64,000 bases of DNA from Lucinisca nassula (GCA_963580285.1 OY757017.1:15512538-15576537), one strand, 5' to 3'; counted from the first letter of the stretch, positions 1-9,888 are shown. A program made the numbers and translations. Notes: generated by a model not told the origin, from the sequence alone.

Positions 1-164
1 AAAAAATATACACACACATATATATATTATTCAGTTAATATTAGTCCATACATAATTTGTATTATTATTTATTTAGGAATATGCACACTGTCATATGCCA
101 TCAGTTATTATAGATGTTGTATCCGCGCGGGCTTTATAGCCTTATGGAATTTTGAATAAAATTT

Positions 165-187
165 CTGTTCTGTTCTGTTCTGTTCTG
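165..187. repeat. TTCTG pentanucleotide microsatellite
   Basis: Four to five tandem TTCTG units lie in otherwise A/T-rich DNA. The surrounding 1-660 stretch holds no recognisable gene, only AT-rich sequence, a G-run near 340-352 and a short GCGCGCGCG tract near 547-555. Confidence 0.85.
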
Positions 188-675
188 ATAACTAGCGAAT
201 AAGATTATATGACAAACCCCAGACCAACCTGGCATCTGCACAATCTGATCAGAGTGTTCATTTTGCGTTATATGGATATATTTCGTTATAATAGAAAGAC
301 TTGAATTGTGCTCTACCCTTTTTCTTTCTTTTTTTTTTGGGGGGGGGGGGGTGGGGTGGCGGGGGCCGGGGTTGGCTCAATTCTAATTTACAGAAGCTTA
401 GGGGTGAAAGGGAAAGCGTTAACTGGACCGAGTCCATTAAATACAGAGAACGTTTGTCTAAAGATTACCTAACATAAGTTGGTCGAAATCATGCCAACAA
501 TTACGGCTTCTGGGTCATAAAGCAATTAATTTGAATATACACACAGCGCGCGCGTGTCAACTCTTAAATTCTATACATGAATTAATTGATGCATATTAAT
601 CGAAACTTGTTAAATCAGCTTTTGTTGATTAATGGTTAGCATTAAAATATATTTTGTTTTGCAACCTTGACAACA

Positions 676-912
676 CATTGCAAAACATGCCTGTACAACT
701 ACACAGTAAAATTTATTGCCGAAAAAAAAGACAATTTTAAGATGAAAAATTGTGAAATTTTCTGTTGCACAAAATATAGATTGTGTAACGAGTACCCACA
801 ATCTATATACAGAGTAGAAATAAGAAACAAGGTTTACCTCTGTAAAACCCAGTTTTATTATATAAAAGTGGGGTTCAAGGGGTCAAAATTATATAGGTGT
901 GTTTTCGTGATG
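676..912 (+). mobile_element. M1-family palindromic MITE, copy a (centre deleted)
   Basis: The left end CATTGCAAAACATGCC and right end GTGTGTTTTCGTGATG are inverted copies of the M1 termini (consensus CATYACGAAAACACGCC). Internal hallmarks are present: a TATAAAAGTGGGGTT block and an ATAGATTGTG / CACAATCTAT pair. This copy lacks the central nested hairpin seen in most others. The open frame across it is just MITE sequence. Confidence 0.75.
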
Positions 913-2070
913 ATTATTTTTCTGTGTGTAATTACATGCAATTTATCCCAGAAAATAACATTTGAACCAGGGCACAGCACTCCCTATAATTTACGTGTGC
1001 CCAGCAAAGAATAACATCAGCGTGAGCATCCTAGACTTCTCTTGCTGCATGAAGAAGCATTGGATCTTTCGCACAACGTAGACTCTGATCAGAAAAAGTA
1101 CCTAAGGGTTTTAAGTAGCATTCCCACAACCGGCATGATTGGCAGTAATTAGCAACAATTGCCAATTAAGCATGTGTGTGAAGTACCCGAAACAAAAAAA
1201 GATTTTTCACCGAAATCAATATATTTTCGCTAGTCAAAAAAAAAAAAAAAAATCAATAATTAAAGTTTTTTTTTTCTTTCTTCTTCTTCTTTTGTTAACA
1301 ATATGAAGTGTTTGTTAATTGCGCATCAGTCACATGCAGAAAAAATATATTAAACAAGAAAACAAAAACAAATCAAAAACAGTAAATATATAAATAAGAC
1401 GAAATAAAAATAAATTTATTTCAGCATTAAATGTCATTAAAAAAATGTTTTTAGCAGCTCATTTTGACATTCGTCTTAAACCAGCTAAAACCCGGAAATT
1501 TCCGATTTAATCCGATAATCGCTTAATATGAGAACCGATAGCTATAAATAGATACAATGAGGAGAGACGGCTATAAGTACTGAAAACGGCAAGAAAACAA
1601 CCTGAAAATGACCAACTTTGTTTTTATTTGATCTCCTATTATTTGATACTGTTGGAAAGAAAAATCATTTTTCTTCTAGAATTAAAAGTCACATTTTTAA
1701 CAACATATTTTATAATTTAATTATTACAGTATAAAAACAGACACCCTCGTGAGATTTTGCTAAATTTCTATTGAAGTAAACGAGAGGCTCACGAGACGAA
1801 CTGTCCTATTTTCATTTCAAAATTGACCAGTTTAAATTTTATTTAAAAACTATAAAATTAAAATCAAAATTAAGATAAAAGATTGAATTTTCATAATTTT
1901 CAATCACATTTTCGCTATCTAGCCTAGTATTTTTTCAATCATGTCTTAGATTCACATGCCCTATTAATTTCTATACAATTTGTCGCGCGGATTAAATCGG
2001 ACACAGGTAATAGGCAGATTACAATTGTCCAACATGTATAACAACAAAATGCCCACAGAAGTCCCCGTGA
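913..2070. other. Stretch without recognisable genes
   Basis: AT-rich DNA with short homopolymer runs (A-run near 1236-1250, T-run near 1267-1275, CTT repeats near 1276-1290). No coding frame, RNA gene or repeat family that recurs elsewhere in the window was recognised here. Confidence 0.6.
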
Positions 2071-2073
2071 GAG

Positions 2074-2085
2074 GGAGAGAGAGAG

Positions 2086-2159
<74 letters not shown>
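2074..2159. repeat. (GA)n microsatellite
   Basis: About 85 bases of almost pure GA dinucleotide. The long open frames on both strands here (Arg-Glu one way, Ser-Leu the other) are artefacts of the dinucleotide repeat. Confidence 0.97.
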
Positions 2160-2162
<3 letters not shown>

Positions 2163-2217
2163 TGTACAAAAGTTCTTAATCAATGATATCTTATAAATTA
2201 AAAATCTTTAAGAAATG

Positions 2218-2291
2218 CGACCAGAACAGGACTCGAACCGGCGACCTCTTACTTGCCCTTCTGCTCTACCGACTGAGCTATCCGAGCGCTG
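2218..2291 (-). repeat. tRNA-like sequence, probable SINE head
   Basis: Read on the minus strand it has an A-box region (TAGCTCAGTCGGTAGAGC) and a B-box (GGTTCGAGTCC), the two internal RNA polymerase III promoter elements. The anticodon stem (GAAGG versus AGAGG) does not pair and the T-stem is only partly paired, so it is unlikely to be a working tRNA. A SINE head or tRNA pseudogene is the best reading. Confidence 0.6.
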
Positions 2292-2422
2292 ATGACATTT
2301 CTACAGCTTCGAAGTTTATAAACTTAGTGAATAAACAGCACTATTGATGAAGTACGGGAACCCCCCACCAAAAAAAAGTTGTTTAAAAATCAAAGTTTCT
2401 CCTAGTTTTTCGTTTTTATACT

Positions 2423-2550
2423 GCAAACTTAGGTGCCGAGTGCTCGTTAGAACCGCCTAATTTAAAAATAATGTATACCCCCTTAACCAAAGTTTTCTCT
2501 ATAAAAAGTGGGGTTTACGGGGTGTTCATTTCACGGACGTTCATTTGATG
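2423..2550 (+). mobile_element. M1b-subfamily MITE fragment
   Basis: Half of the M1 palindrome survives: GTGCTCGTTAGAACCGCCT, then the AAAAAGTGGGGTTTAC block, then GTTCATTTCACGGACG ending in TTTGATG. The same GGTGTTCATTTCACGGAC wording recurs in the copies at 25.56 and 48.82 kb. No left terminus is visible. Confidence 0.55.
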
Positions 2551-2559
2551 GAGGAGCTC

Positions 2560-3185
2560 TTCGGGAGTGTCAAGTAGTACCCGAACCAGACTGCGGATCT
2601 CTTCATTTGTAAAGTGTTGTCCTTGTTATTGATGTTAAGACCCATCCTGTAGCGGCTACTCTTCTGCGATTTTTCTCTCCCTTTCCGCTGTCAGTGCCCA
2701 AATTTCACATGCAAACAGGAATATTGAAATGATAAGTGTGCACAAAAGTCTCGACTTTGTGAGTGTTATGAATTACCTCTCTCCTATCAATTCGGTGTCT
2801 GCGCGTGAACCTTAAGTAAGCCTATCCATGTACTTTTGAAAAGGAAGAGGGGATAATCTCTGAAAATATACCAAGACTCTTCAAAAACCGGAATCATCGA
2901 GCAGTTTTCCATTAATCTAATCTGTTACTCTAATTTCTGTGTTTACGGCTATTCCCATATTTTCTGTCTAAATCCAAGCCGTGCATTTCTATAACTAAGG
3001 AGAAACCTTAAAAGCACAGAAGAATTATTTAAATAATTGATTCTGGCATAAGCGTCAACTCTAGTTTCTTGATATCTTTTCGTCGCGACAGCAAGCTGTC
3101 ATTATCTGTATTACAAAAGAACCTTGACAATCTTCTATTTTAGGTCTTAGATGCATTAACAGGAAAGCAAAGCAGAACTAATGCC
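2560..3185. other. Stretch without recognisable genes
   Basis: No repeat family shared with the rest of the window and no convincing coding frame is seen between the MITE fragment and the next retroelement tail. Confidence 0.5.
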
Positions 3186-3191
3186 CATTGG

Positions 3192-3683
3192 AGTACTGTT
3201 GGTTTTCTTTTGCATTTCAGTGGTTTCTTGCTGTCGAGTCCTAACCGTTGTTTCATCTCTGTGATTTTTCGATTTTTGTATTCACGGAGATGTTGCACTT
3301 ATGAGTTAGGAGGCCTTCATGCGGATTAAACAAATTATTTGTCTTAACTGCGACGGAAGTAAGGGCAAGGATTGTTGGCCACGTAAAATCGATTTAAGCC
3401 CCCTAGTGGAATTCGTTTCCGCTGCCCGTTCCAATGCGGTTCTTCTGTCGCGGTTTATTTTTCTTATAGTTTGTCTTTAGGTGTTTGTGTCGCTTATATT
3501 ATTTTATTTTGGATAGCCTATTGGCCATTTTGTGGGAAAGTATCTGTCCTTTTGGCTTTTCGCTATTGATGTTTCCATTAGGGTCTGTTGTTTTATGTTT
3601 GTGTTTCTTTTCCTTTGGTGTCTCAGATGGGAGCTGTGGCTTAATTGTATCGATTCCTGATCATTGCCTCCACTTCTACTAAG
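3192..3683 (+). mobile_element. PLE-A tail repeat copy
   Basis: This copy runs from CTGTTGGTTTTC through the conserved blocks GATGTTGCACT, AGGAGGCCTTCATGCGG, AAAATCGATTTAAGCCC, TTGGCCATTTTGTGGG, CTTTCCCTTTGGTGTCT and ATCGATTCCTGATCATTGCC to CACTTCTACT. The same order of blocks is found about 19 times in the window. It is 5'-truncated relative to copies that still carry the RT end. Open frames inside it are not genes. Confidence 0.85.
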
Positions 3684-3895
3684 GGCAGGGGCTATCAAAG
3701 GATATCGATGTAAGCCCCTTACGCTCTCCACCAGCCCCACCACCCCCAGCTCCCACTTCGCCAAATTAAATTTTTAACTGACCGTTCAAAGACTTACGTT
3801 ATGGTTTATTAGTATTGACATTTGCAGTTATGTCCTGGCGTCAGTAGTTAAAATCTAACGACGCCGTTAGTTGACGTATCGTTAAAACTTTGATC

Positions 3896-4379
3896 ATTCA
3901 TTCTAACACAGCGCGCCTATATAGGCAATGGAAAACAGCTGTGTTTTATTCTACAACAAATCACGGCTAGGAAAAGCGTGACGAGTGACGTCATTAAAAA
4001 TTGCAAATTTATGACGTCATTAGTCGATTTCCTTGACGTTAGACGGTATAACGTCATTTTCTCGCATCGAAAACATTAGACAAGGGTATAAATGCATGTG
4101 TTTCAGTCGATAATTTTAGCGGGATTTCTTCTAATAATGGCGAAAAGTTGTGAGAATTTGAAGGAAACAACAGCATTATTGCCGATTTTAAACGTGTTAG
4201 AATCGAAATAGATCAGCTCTAGCCAGTGAGTTGTTAGGTAATAAATCACAGTTTGTCGGTCAGTTGTAAGTAGACAAATCACGCGCGCTACGCGCTCGTG
4301 ATTTGTCTACTTACAACTGACATCCAAACTGTGATTTATTACTCAACAAATCACAGTTAGAGCTGATCTATTTCTCAAT
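3896..4379. mobile_element. M3 fold-back element with CRE motifs, copy 1
   Basis: An element of about 485 bp whose second half is a large inverted repeat: 4204-4288 pairs with 4292-4378, and the inner 49-base arms (4240-4288 / 4292-4340) are almost perfect around a 3-base loop. The first half carries two perfect TGACGTCA motifs (3986-3993, 4012-4019) and a TATAAAT (4087-4093). A second copy with the same boundaries lies at 13,193-13,674, which defines it as a mobile unit. Confidence 0.8.
3986..4019. promoter_or_regulatory. Pair of CRE/ATF palindromes (TGACGTCA)
   Basis: Two perfect TGACGTCA octamers 26 bases apart, preserved at the same spacing in the second M3 copy (13,278-13,285 and 13,303-13,310). 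TGACGTCA is the classical CREB/ATF site. Whether it is bound or functional is not shown by sequence alone. Confidence 0.45.
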
Positions 4380-4784
4380 TATGGCAGCTATGCTAATATT
4401 TATACTAAAAAAATGTGAGCAGCTTTTGTATTTGCAAAATCTGCTCACAATTTTTCAGCAAACTTATGCTATATTAAAATATTAAACTTGCTAGAACAGT
4501 TAACAATATGACCACTAACGAGCTCGTTAAGCTAACAATGCTTTGAACAACTGGCCCCTGGCAGTCGTATTTTATTTTGTATAGCTCAAGTTTTGTTCGT
4601 TGCAGCTCTTCGCTGAAGCATCATGAAGCCCAATAATTTCTCCAAGACCTGATGGGCGTGACTTTAACCCTAATGATACCGTACGTATGATATACATGAA
4701 ACAAGAAATGCGCTACTGCCACAACCCACAGGTGACACGTGAAGGCGCTTACACAGAAACACGAATTTCGATGCTAACGATCAC

Positions 4785-5125
4785 CATTACCAAAACACGC
4801 ATATACCAATACATTGCCATCTTTAAGGCCGGAAAAACGACGATTTTAAGAAGAAACATTGTGATATTTTTCTTAATTCTGCTCAAAATATAGATTGTTA
4901 GTACTCGTTAGAACCGCCTCATCGAGGCGGTTCTAACGAGTACCAACAATCTTTATTTTGGAGCAGAAATAAGAAAAATAAGGTGAGGCGGTTCTAACCA
5001 GTACCAACAATCTATATTTTTGATCAGAAATAAAAAAAATAAGGTTTACCCCTGCAAACCCCAGTTTTAAAATATAAAAGTGGGGTTCAAGCGGGTCAAA
5101 ATTATACAGGCGTGTTTTCGTGATG
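4785..5125 (+). mobile_element. M1-family MITE, copy b (internal duplication)
   Basis: Left terminus CATTACCAAAACACGC, right terminus GGCGTGTTTTCGTGATG. The centre is a perfect hairpin with 20-base arms (GTACTCGTTAGAACCGCCTC and its complement, about 4901-4944). The right arm block (AACAATCT...AGAAATAAGAAAAATAAGG) is present twice, so this copy carries a partial internal duplication. Confidence 0.85.
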
Positions 5126-5283
5126 ACATTTGCCCGTTACAGCACGCCATGAGAGAAAACTACAGACATGATACATTTATACACGACCGCTGGACCTTAC
5201 CACCTGATGCTTGAGAAAAAAAAAGATACCGTCCAAAAAGTAGGCCAAATATACGTAAGGAACAACCTAGCTGCGACTCAAGT

Positions 5284-5537
5284 CATTATGAAAACACGCC
5301 TATACAAATTATTGGTAAATTTTACCTTCTAAAAAAGAACGAAAACTTTCAGATGAAAAATTGTGATACTTTTTCTTATTTCTGCTACAAAAATAGATTC
5401 AGGTTACACGTTAGAGCCGCCCTATTGATGCGGTTCTTACGAGTACCCACAGTCTATATTCTAGAGCAGAAATAAGAAAATGAGGTTTACCCTTGTAAAC
5501 TTAAGTTTTACTATATAAAATTGAGTTGTACATGTAT
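5284..5537 (+). mobile_element. M1-family MITE, copy c (3' truncated)
   Basis: Starts CATTATGAAAACACGCC and shows both halves of the central palindrome in decayed form (TTAGAGCCGCCC ... GCGGTTCTTACGAGTACCCAC). The right terminus is missing. A tRNA-derived SINE begins about 40 bases downstream. Confidence 0.75.
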
Positions 5538-5577
5538 TTTATTGTATTTTGTCAAACAATGGGATTTGGCACATGTT

Positions 5578-5862
5578 AGCCGGCCTCGGTAGCTCAGTTG
5601 GATGCACGTCTGACTGGTGATCAGGAGGACGCGGGTTCGTATCCTACCGGGGTCGGCAACTTTCTTTCGTGAAGATTGATCATGAAATCTTTTCAACGGT
5701 CATTCTCTCCCTTCCGCTGATTCAAGAAGGGCAGATGTCAGTTTCTTGCGAAAGAATGTGCACTATATTGGAAAGTGTGGATAGGTAAACTGACTGGCTC
5801 AAAATGACCTTCAATAGTGTTGTCTGGGCCGTTGAACTCCAATACAAACAGTACAAACAAAT
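5578..5862 (+). mobile_element. tRNA-derived SINE, apparently full length
   Basis: The head folds as a tRNA: an acceptor stem near GCCTCGG / CCGGGGT, A-box TAGCTCAGTTGGATGC, anticodon stem TCTGA/TCAGG with loop CTGGTGA, B-box GGTTCGTATCC. The D-arm is damaged, so this is not a functional tRNA. The body continues with GTAAACTGACTGGCTCAAAATGACC and ends in a CAAA-type tail (AATACAAACAGTACAAACAAA). It resembles mollusc SINEs with a conserved central domain (from memory). Confidence 0.75.
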
Positions 5863-6385
5863 TGACATAAGTTACGCAATACTAGATAGTCCTCTCCCAT
5901 ACAATTTACAAACTATGACGTCGAGTCAATTAAAAACAAGCCTAACTTATTTCTGGTGAGATTGATCTCTCCTTTTTCGATGTTATTGCCCTCTAGAATG
6001 ATACACTTGGACCAACGCTGTTCCAGTGTCATCAGCCCAGAACTAAATAAGGCAGGGTCCTTATCCCCGACCGACTCATTTGCCGCCACATTCTTCGTTG
6101 AACCCAGAATGACGTCCACGAATATCCCTTTTCAAGTCTGGGAATAGGAAAAAGTCACTAACACTTAGGCCGAAGAATAGGCTGGGTGTGGTATTAGCTC
6201 GTACCCATTCCGCTCTACAGCATCCATTGCAATTGTCAAGTGTGGACGCTTGCATCGTCCTGTTGACGCAGAATCTCTTCTGGTGAGTTTACATCGACGT
6301 TTCATGCGGATCGCAATTCTCAGTTTGTCCAGCAAATTTGCATTATTCACTTGTTATTGTTCATTTCTTTGCTAGGAAGTCCAAC

Positions 6386-6691
6386 CATTACGAAAACACG
6401 CCTATACAAATACACTGACACATTTATCGCCGAAAAAATGAAAATTTTCAGATGAAAAAGTGTGGTATTTTTCTTATTTTTGCTCAAAATATAGATTGTG
6501 AGTACTCGTTAGAACCGCCTCATTGAGTACTCGTTAGAACCGCCTCATTGAGGCGGTTCTAACGAGTACCAACAATCTATATCTCAGAGCAGAAATAAGA
6601 AAAATAAAGTTTAACCCATGCAAACCCCAGTTTTACTATATAAAAGTGGGGTTAGAGGGAGTCAAAATTATATAGGCGTGGTTTCGTGATG
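6386..6691 (+). mobile_element. M1-family MITE, copy d
   Basis: Ends CATTACGAAAACACGCC and GGCGTGGTTTCGTGATG. The central GTACTCGTTAGAACCGCC palindrome is present, with an extra repeat of the left arm (GAGTACTCGTTAGAACCGCCTCATT occurs twice). Flanking block TATAAAAGTGGGGTT as in other copies. Confidence 0.88.
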
Positions 6692-6960
6692 ATTATAAAG
6701 CCTTGTGCATCCCAACATACAGTTGTCATCACCTTGCCAGCAGAAGGTTGCGTTTGGAACTTATTTGGCCTCGGAGACCAAGGCCCTACCCACTGGTGAC
6801 ATTGAGTTCATAATAATGGATCCGGGTCCCATAGTTTCATCTGCAGTCACCAGACGTGAAAGAAAATCATCTTTCTTTGACCTAAACTGCTTCAACAATG
6901 GACTGCATACTGATTTCCTGGGCAGGCTTATAGTGTAGTTTATATTATCTTGTCCTTTTT
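6692..6960. other. Unassigned stretch before a PLE pseudo-LTR
   Basis: An open frame (6705-6938, 77 codons) has no family I recognise and no recurrence in this window. It lies immediately upstream of the hammerhead-bearing segment and may be part of the same retroelement, but I cannot show that. Confidence 0.3.
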
Positions 6961-7165
6961 ACATTATAATGTAGTTTATATTTTCTTGTTCTTTGCGACC
7001 ATTGATTCCATTGTGGAATTGTGAAAATATTTGAGGGTCACTGATGAGGCGTAATCGGCCGAAACTAGCTAGTCTGGTCCAGAAAACATGTACACTTCAT
7101 ATTTTCCAGTTCTGTGATGTATTCGTTGCTTCCAAAGGATAACCCTTTTATAGAACATATTATGC
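6955..7165 (+). mobile_element. PLE pseudo-LTR segment with ribozyme
   Basis: Shares an ordered set of blocks with 49,970-50,165: GTGTAGTTTATATT, TTGATTCCATTGTGGAATT, GAAAATATTTGAG, the ribozyme, AGAAAACATG, TTTCCAGTTCTG and GATAACCCTTTTATA. Parts also recur at 11,108-11,190 and 23,930-24,110. In the 49.2-kb copy the segment follows an RT, so this is read as the terminal repeat of a Penelope-like element. Confidence 0.7.
7035..7080 (+). ncRNA. Hammerhead ribozyme (type I), near-intact
   Basis: A complete hammerhead layout can be traced. Stem I 5' strand is GGGTCA (7035-7040). The core CTGATGA is 7041-7047. Stem II pairs G7048-C7060, G7049-C7059 and C7050-G7058, with one mismatch above. The core GAA is 7061-7063. 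Stem III is ACTA (7064-7067) with TAGT (7070-7073). H17 is C7074. Stem I 3' strand TGGTCC (7075-7080) gives six pairs, two of them wobble. Self-cleavage would fall after C7074. Hammerheads are known in Penelope-like elements, matching the context. Confidence 0.75.
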
Positions 7166-7231
7166 GTGTTAAACTAAGCGATGAACCAGTACAATGCACA
7201 TTCTTTCGCCATAAACTGACAACTTCCCTTC

Positions 7232-7624
7232 TTGAATCATCGGAGGGGAAAGAATGACCGTAGAAAAGATTTTATGAGCAATCTCCACGAAAGAATGCTG
7301 ACAAAACCACTGAAAACACTATGCAGCGGAATGGATTTCTACCATTTAATACAAAATAAAAACCGCTGTTTGTTTCATATACTATTAAAAGAGGTGCCAA
7401 GAAATAAAGGAAATGAATTATCAAAAATATGCATTTTCTCCTTCGAAACAAATTCTTTCTTTTCAACAGCAGACTCATCAAATTGGTCATTGCCTTTTTA
7501 TCATGGTGTTGGTTACATTTCTAGTCTTATGGGATCATGGGTTGACCTGCGGAATTTGTTAACATATTTGAGGTTGCCTAATTTGCCGAAACTAGTTTCG
7601 GCCAGACAAACCTTAAAGCACTAA
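7232..7624 (+). other. Unassigned open frame ending in a decayed ribozyme-like block
   Basis: A 130-codon frame with no recognised domain. Its last part (about 7565-7605) contains GCCTAATTTGCCGAAACTAG, the stem II-core-stem III portion of the hammerhead repeat, but without CTGATGA. That suggests the frame runs into a decayed second copy of the retroelement terminal segment and is not a real gene. Confidence 0.35.
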
Positions 7625-7639
7625 CCGTTTTCCACTTCT

Positions 7640-7917
7640 CATCACGAAAACACGCTTATATAAGTTTGACCCCTTGAACCCCACTTTTATATAGTAAAAC
7701 TTGGGTTTACAGAGGTAAACCATATTTTCCTTTTTTCTGCTCTATAATATAGATTGTGGATACTCTTGAGAACCGCCTCGCCGAGGCAGTTCTAACGACC
7801 ACCAACAATCTATATTTTGAGCAGAAATCAGACAAATATCACAATTTTTCATCTTAAAATTTTCGATTTTTCGGCGGTAAAGTTTACAATGTATTTTATA
7901 GGCGTGTTTTCGTAATG
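7640..7917 (-). mobile_element. M1-family MITE, copy e
   Basis: Ends CATCACGAAAACACGC and GGCGTGTTTTCGTAATG. Orientation is opposite to copies a-d as judged by the AACCCCACTTTTATATAG block at left. The central palindrome is partly decayed (GAACCGCCTCGCCGAGGCAGTTC). Confidence 0.88.
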
Positions 7918-7963
7918 CTTTTTGGTTCTCTGCTGCCAAAGTTATATCTTTCAATGGAACAAC

Positions 7964-8176
7964 CTAACCCTTATCTTGCTGTTCACAAAAAACCCTATCT
8001 TTGAAAACAGTGTAGATCCAGATCAGATGGCTTCTGAAGAAGCCATCTGATCAGGATCTGCACTGTTTGGCATTCAGTTTAAGGATTTGTAGCAATGAAA
8101 TACATCAAGTAATTTGATTGGTTGATAGACAGAAATGAGTGTGGCCTAAATGAATATTCAGCACGAACAGGGTTAA
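7964..8176. mobile_element. M2b palindromic MITE (TTAA-type)
   Basis: Left CTAACCCTTATCTTGCTG and right AGCACGAACAGGGTTAA match the TIRs of the better copy at 38,902-39,114. The centre is a long palindrome (CAGTGTAGATCCAGATCAG ... CTGATCAGGATCTGCACTG). One flank is TTAA, the other a mutated CTAA. TTAA duplication with CCCTT ends is typical of piggyBac-type elements. Confidence 0.75.
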
Positions 8177-8264
8177 ATATTCCATAATCACTCTGAGCTT
8201 CTTCAACGGACAACCTATCCATAACTATAACATGTTGTTGCAGCTGCAGTTAAAAATACGAACC

Positions 8265-8510
8265 TGCGGCCCCCGCCCATCGAGGCTTGAAGAAATATAT
8301 GGGCTGTATGATGCTTCCACGCAGAGCTGAAACCGACCTGCACACAATTACTGGTTAACCGCTTAGAGGATCTATGTCTGCCCAGGCAAAGCGGTGCGAA
8401 GTCGGCCCGGCCATGCTTATAAACCCTATTGGTTTCATTGGGCGGCAGGGCGTGATATGTCAATTCATCTCAATGCTGGGTAAAGGTCCCACAAAATCAA
8501 ACAAACAAAC
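8265..8510 (+). mobile_element. S1 SINE copy with 13-bp target duplication
   Basis: A shortened copy of the ~290-bp S1 element: start near GGCCCCCGCCCAT, internal CAGAGCTGAAACCGACC, CCTATTGGTTTCATTGGGC and ATTTCATCTCAATG-like blocks, and a (CAAA)n tail. Perfect direct repeats AAAAATACGAACC at 8252-8264 and 8511-8523 flank it, a target-site duplication typical of reverse-transcribed insertion. Confidence 0.85.
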
Positions 8511-8734
8511 AAAAATACGAACCGCAAACTAAATAATGAATACACTAGACATTATGCAAGTGTTAAATGCTTACGCAGAATAAAAAGCGCATTACTGCAC
8601 CTAAAACTCAATTAAATTACAACAAACTCTGCAAGTCATGTAGACTCGGATGAGCCTGATATCCCCGCTGTATGATCAGAATTTTCGCAACTTGTCCGGG
8701 TCTTCTACAGGTCCGGGCTATTGCCACCAGGCAA

Positions 8735-8850
8735 CTGACGTAATTGTGACGTCATATCGACGTCGGTGTGACGTCATGATATTTATGCAACGTCACAACT
8801 ACGTCGGTGCAACGTCGTGCACCGACGTTGATTTGACGTTGCCCTAGTGA
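8735..8850. repeat. ACGTC-rich degenerate minisatellite with hairpin
   Basis: More than ten GACGT/ACGTC words in about 115 bases, including two GTGACGTCAT copies. A perfect 11-base hairpin (ACGTCGGTGCA 8801-8811 / TGCACCGACGT 8818-8828) lies inside. CpG density is far above the neighbourhood. Confidence 0.7.
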
Positions 8851-8879
8851 CCTGTGTCTGCTGGGTTAGATCAAATGTC

Positions 8880-9480
8880 AAAAAGCGGAGTCTGTTGCCG
8901 GATTGGATTGATGCACAGGCTTATCTGAGTCTTCTAATCTCACACGTGTTACCGTGTCCTTATTATAGGCATTAAAGATGGCACGATTCATATGAAGAAG
9001 TAAAGTTTTGTATCTAATGGCATAGCAACTGTTACGCACAATTTATTATTTATAACACAAATCGCAAAAAAATGGGCCTGCGTTAAGTATAGTGTTTTCA
9101 AGGACGTTCTTTACAAACTTGTTTTTGTGATGACTACAGACAAAATGCACACGTTCTTGTCACTTAGCAACATGACATATCCGAAGTCATTCACACTGTT
9201 TTATCCGTTTAAAGAAATCATCTAATGAGCCTTACAAGGGATTGGCAGACCGCTTCAGGGGGTACAGCAATTAAGCAGAAGTAGTAAGAGAGATTATTTA
9301 ATTAATATGGCGTTGACCTACCATTCACTTGCTGAAGCGTCGCATAATTTGACAACATAAGTGCGTTGCTGTAATTGGCAAGACTGATATTGACTTAACC
9401 CTAAAGGATAGACAAGGTCAGTTTTATAAGCCATTTACTATTATTTGGCGTAAACAAACACACTCATGATACCGAATTTA
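8880..9480. other. Stretch without recognisable genes
   Basis: No coding frame or shared repeat recognised between the ACGTC block and the next M1 element. Confidence 0.5.
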
Positions 9481-9483
9481 ATG

Positions 9484-9760
9484 CATCATGAATACACGCC
9501 TATATAATTTTGACCCCTTGAACCCCACTTTTATATAGTAAAACTGGGGTTTCCGAGTATACATCCTATTTTTCTTATTTCTGCTCTAAAATATAGATTG
9601 TGGGTACTCGTTAGAACCGCCTAGATGAGGCGGTTCTAACGAGTGCCCACAATCTATATTGGAGCAGAAATAAGAAAATTATCACGATTTTTCATAATAA
9701 AATTTTCATTTTTAAGCGATAAAGGTGGCAATGTATTTGTATAGGCGTGTTTGCGTAATG
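9484..9760 (-). mobile_element. M1-family MITE, copy f (best preserved)
   Basis: Ends CATCATGAATACACGCC and GGCGTGTTTGCGTAATG. The central hairpin is essentially complete: GGGTACTCGTTAGAACCGCC ... GGCGGTTCTAACGAGTGCCC, about 9600-9648. The AACCCCACTTTTATATAG block is at left. Confidence 0.9.
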
Positions 9761-9888
9761 CTTGTGTAACATGTGGGTTTGACAAGACGACCGAGGGTGA
9801 TCTCTGACAGGTGAACGGGCAACTTAGGGATAAGCCGGCCTCACACTGACCACTCTTTTCCGTGCCTGAAAGGCCCGATTTTGCAGCT

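Noticed and set aside
1939..2186. Leu-Ser and Arg-Glu rich frames
   Set aside because: Translations of the (GA)n microsatellite.
2218..2291. Functional tRNA gene
   Set aside because: The anticodon stem does not pair and the T-stem is damaged.
5578..5655. Functional tRNA-Thr gene
   Set aside because: The D-stem is unpaired and the sequence continues into a SINE body with a CAAA tail.
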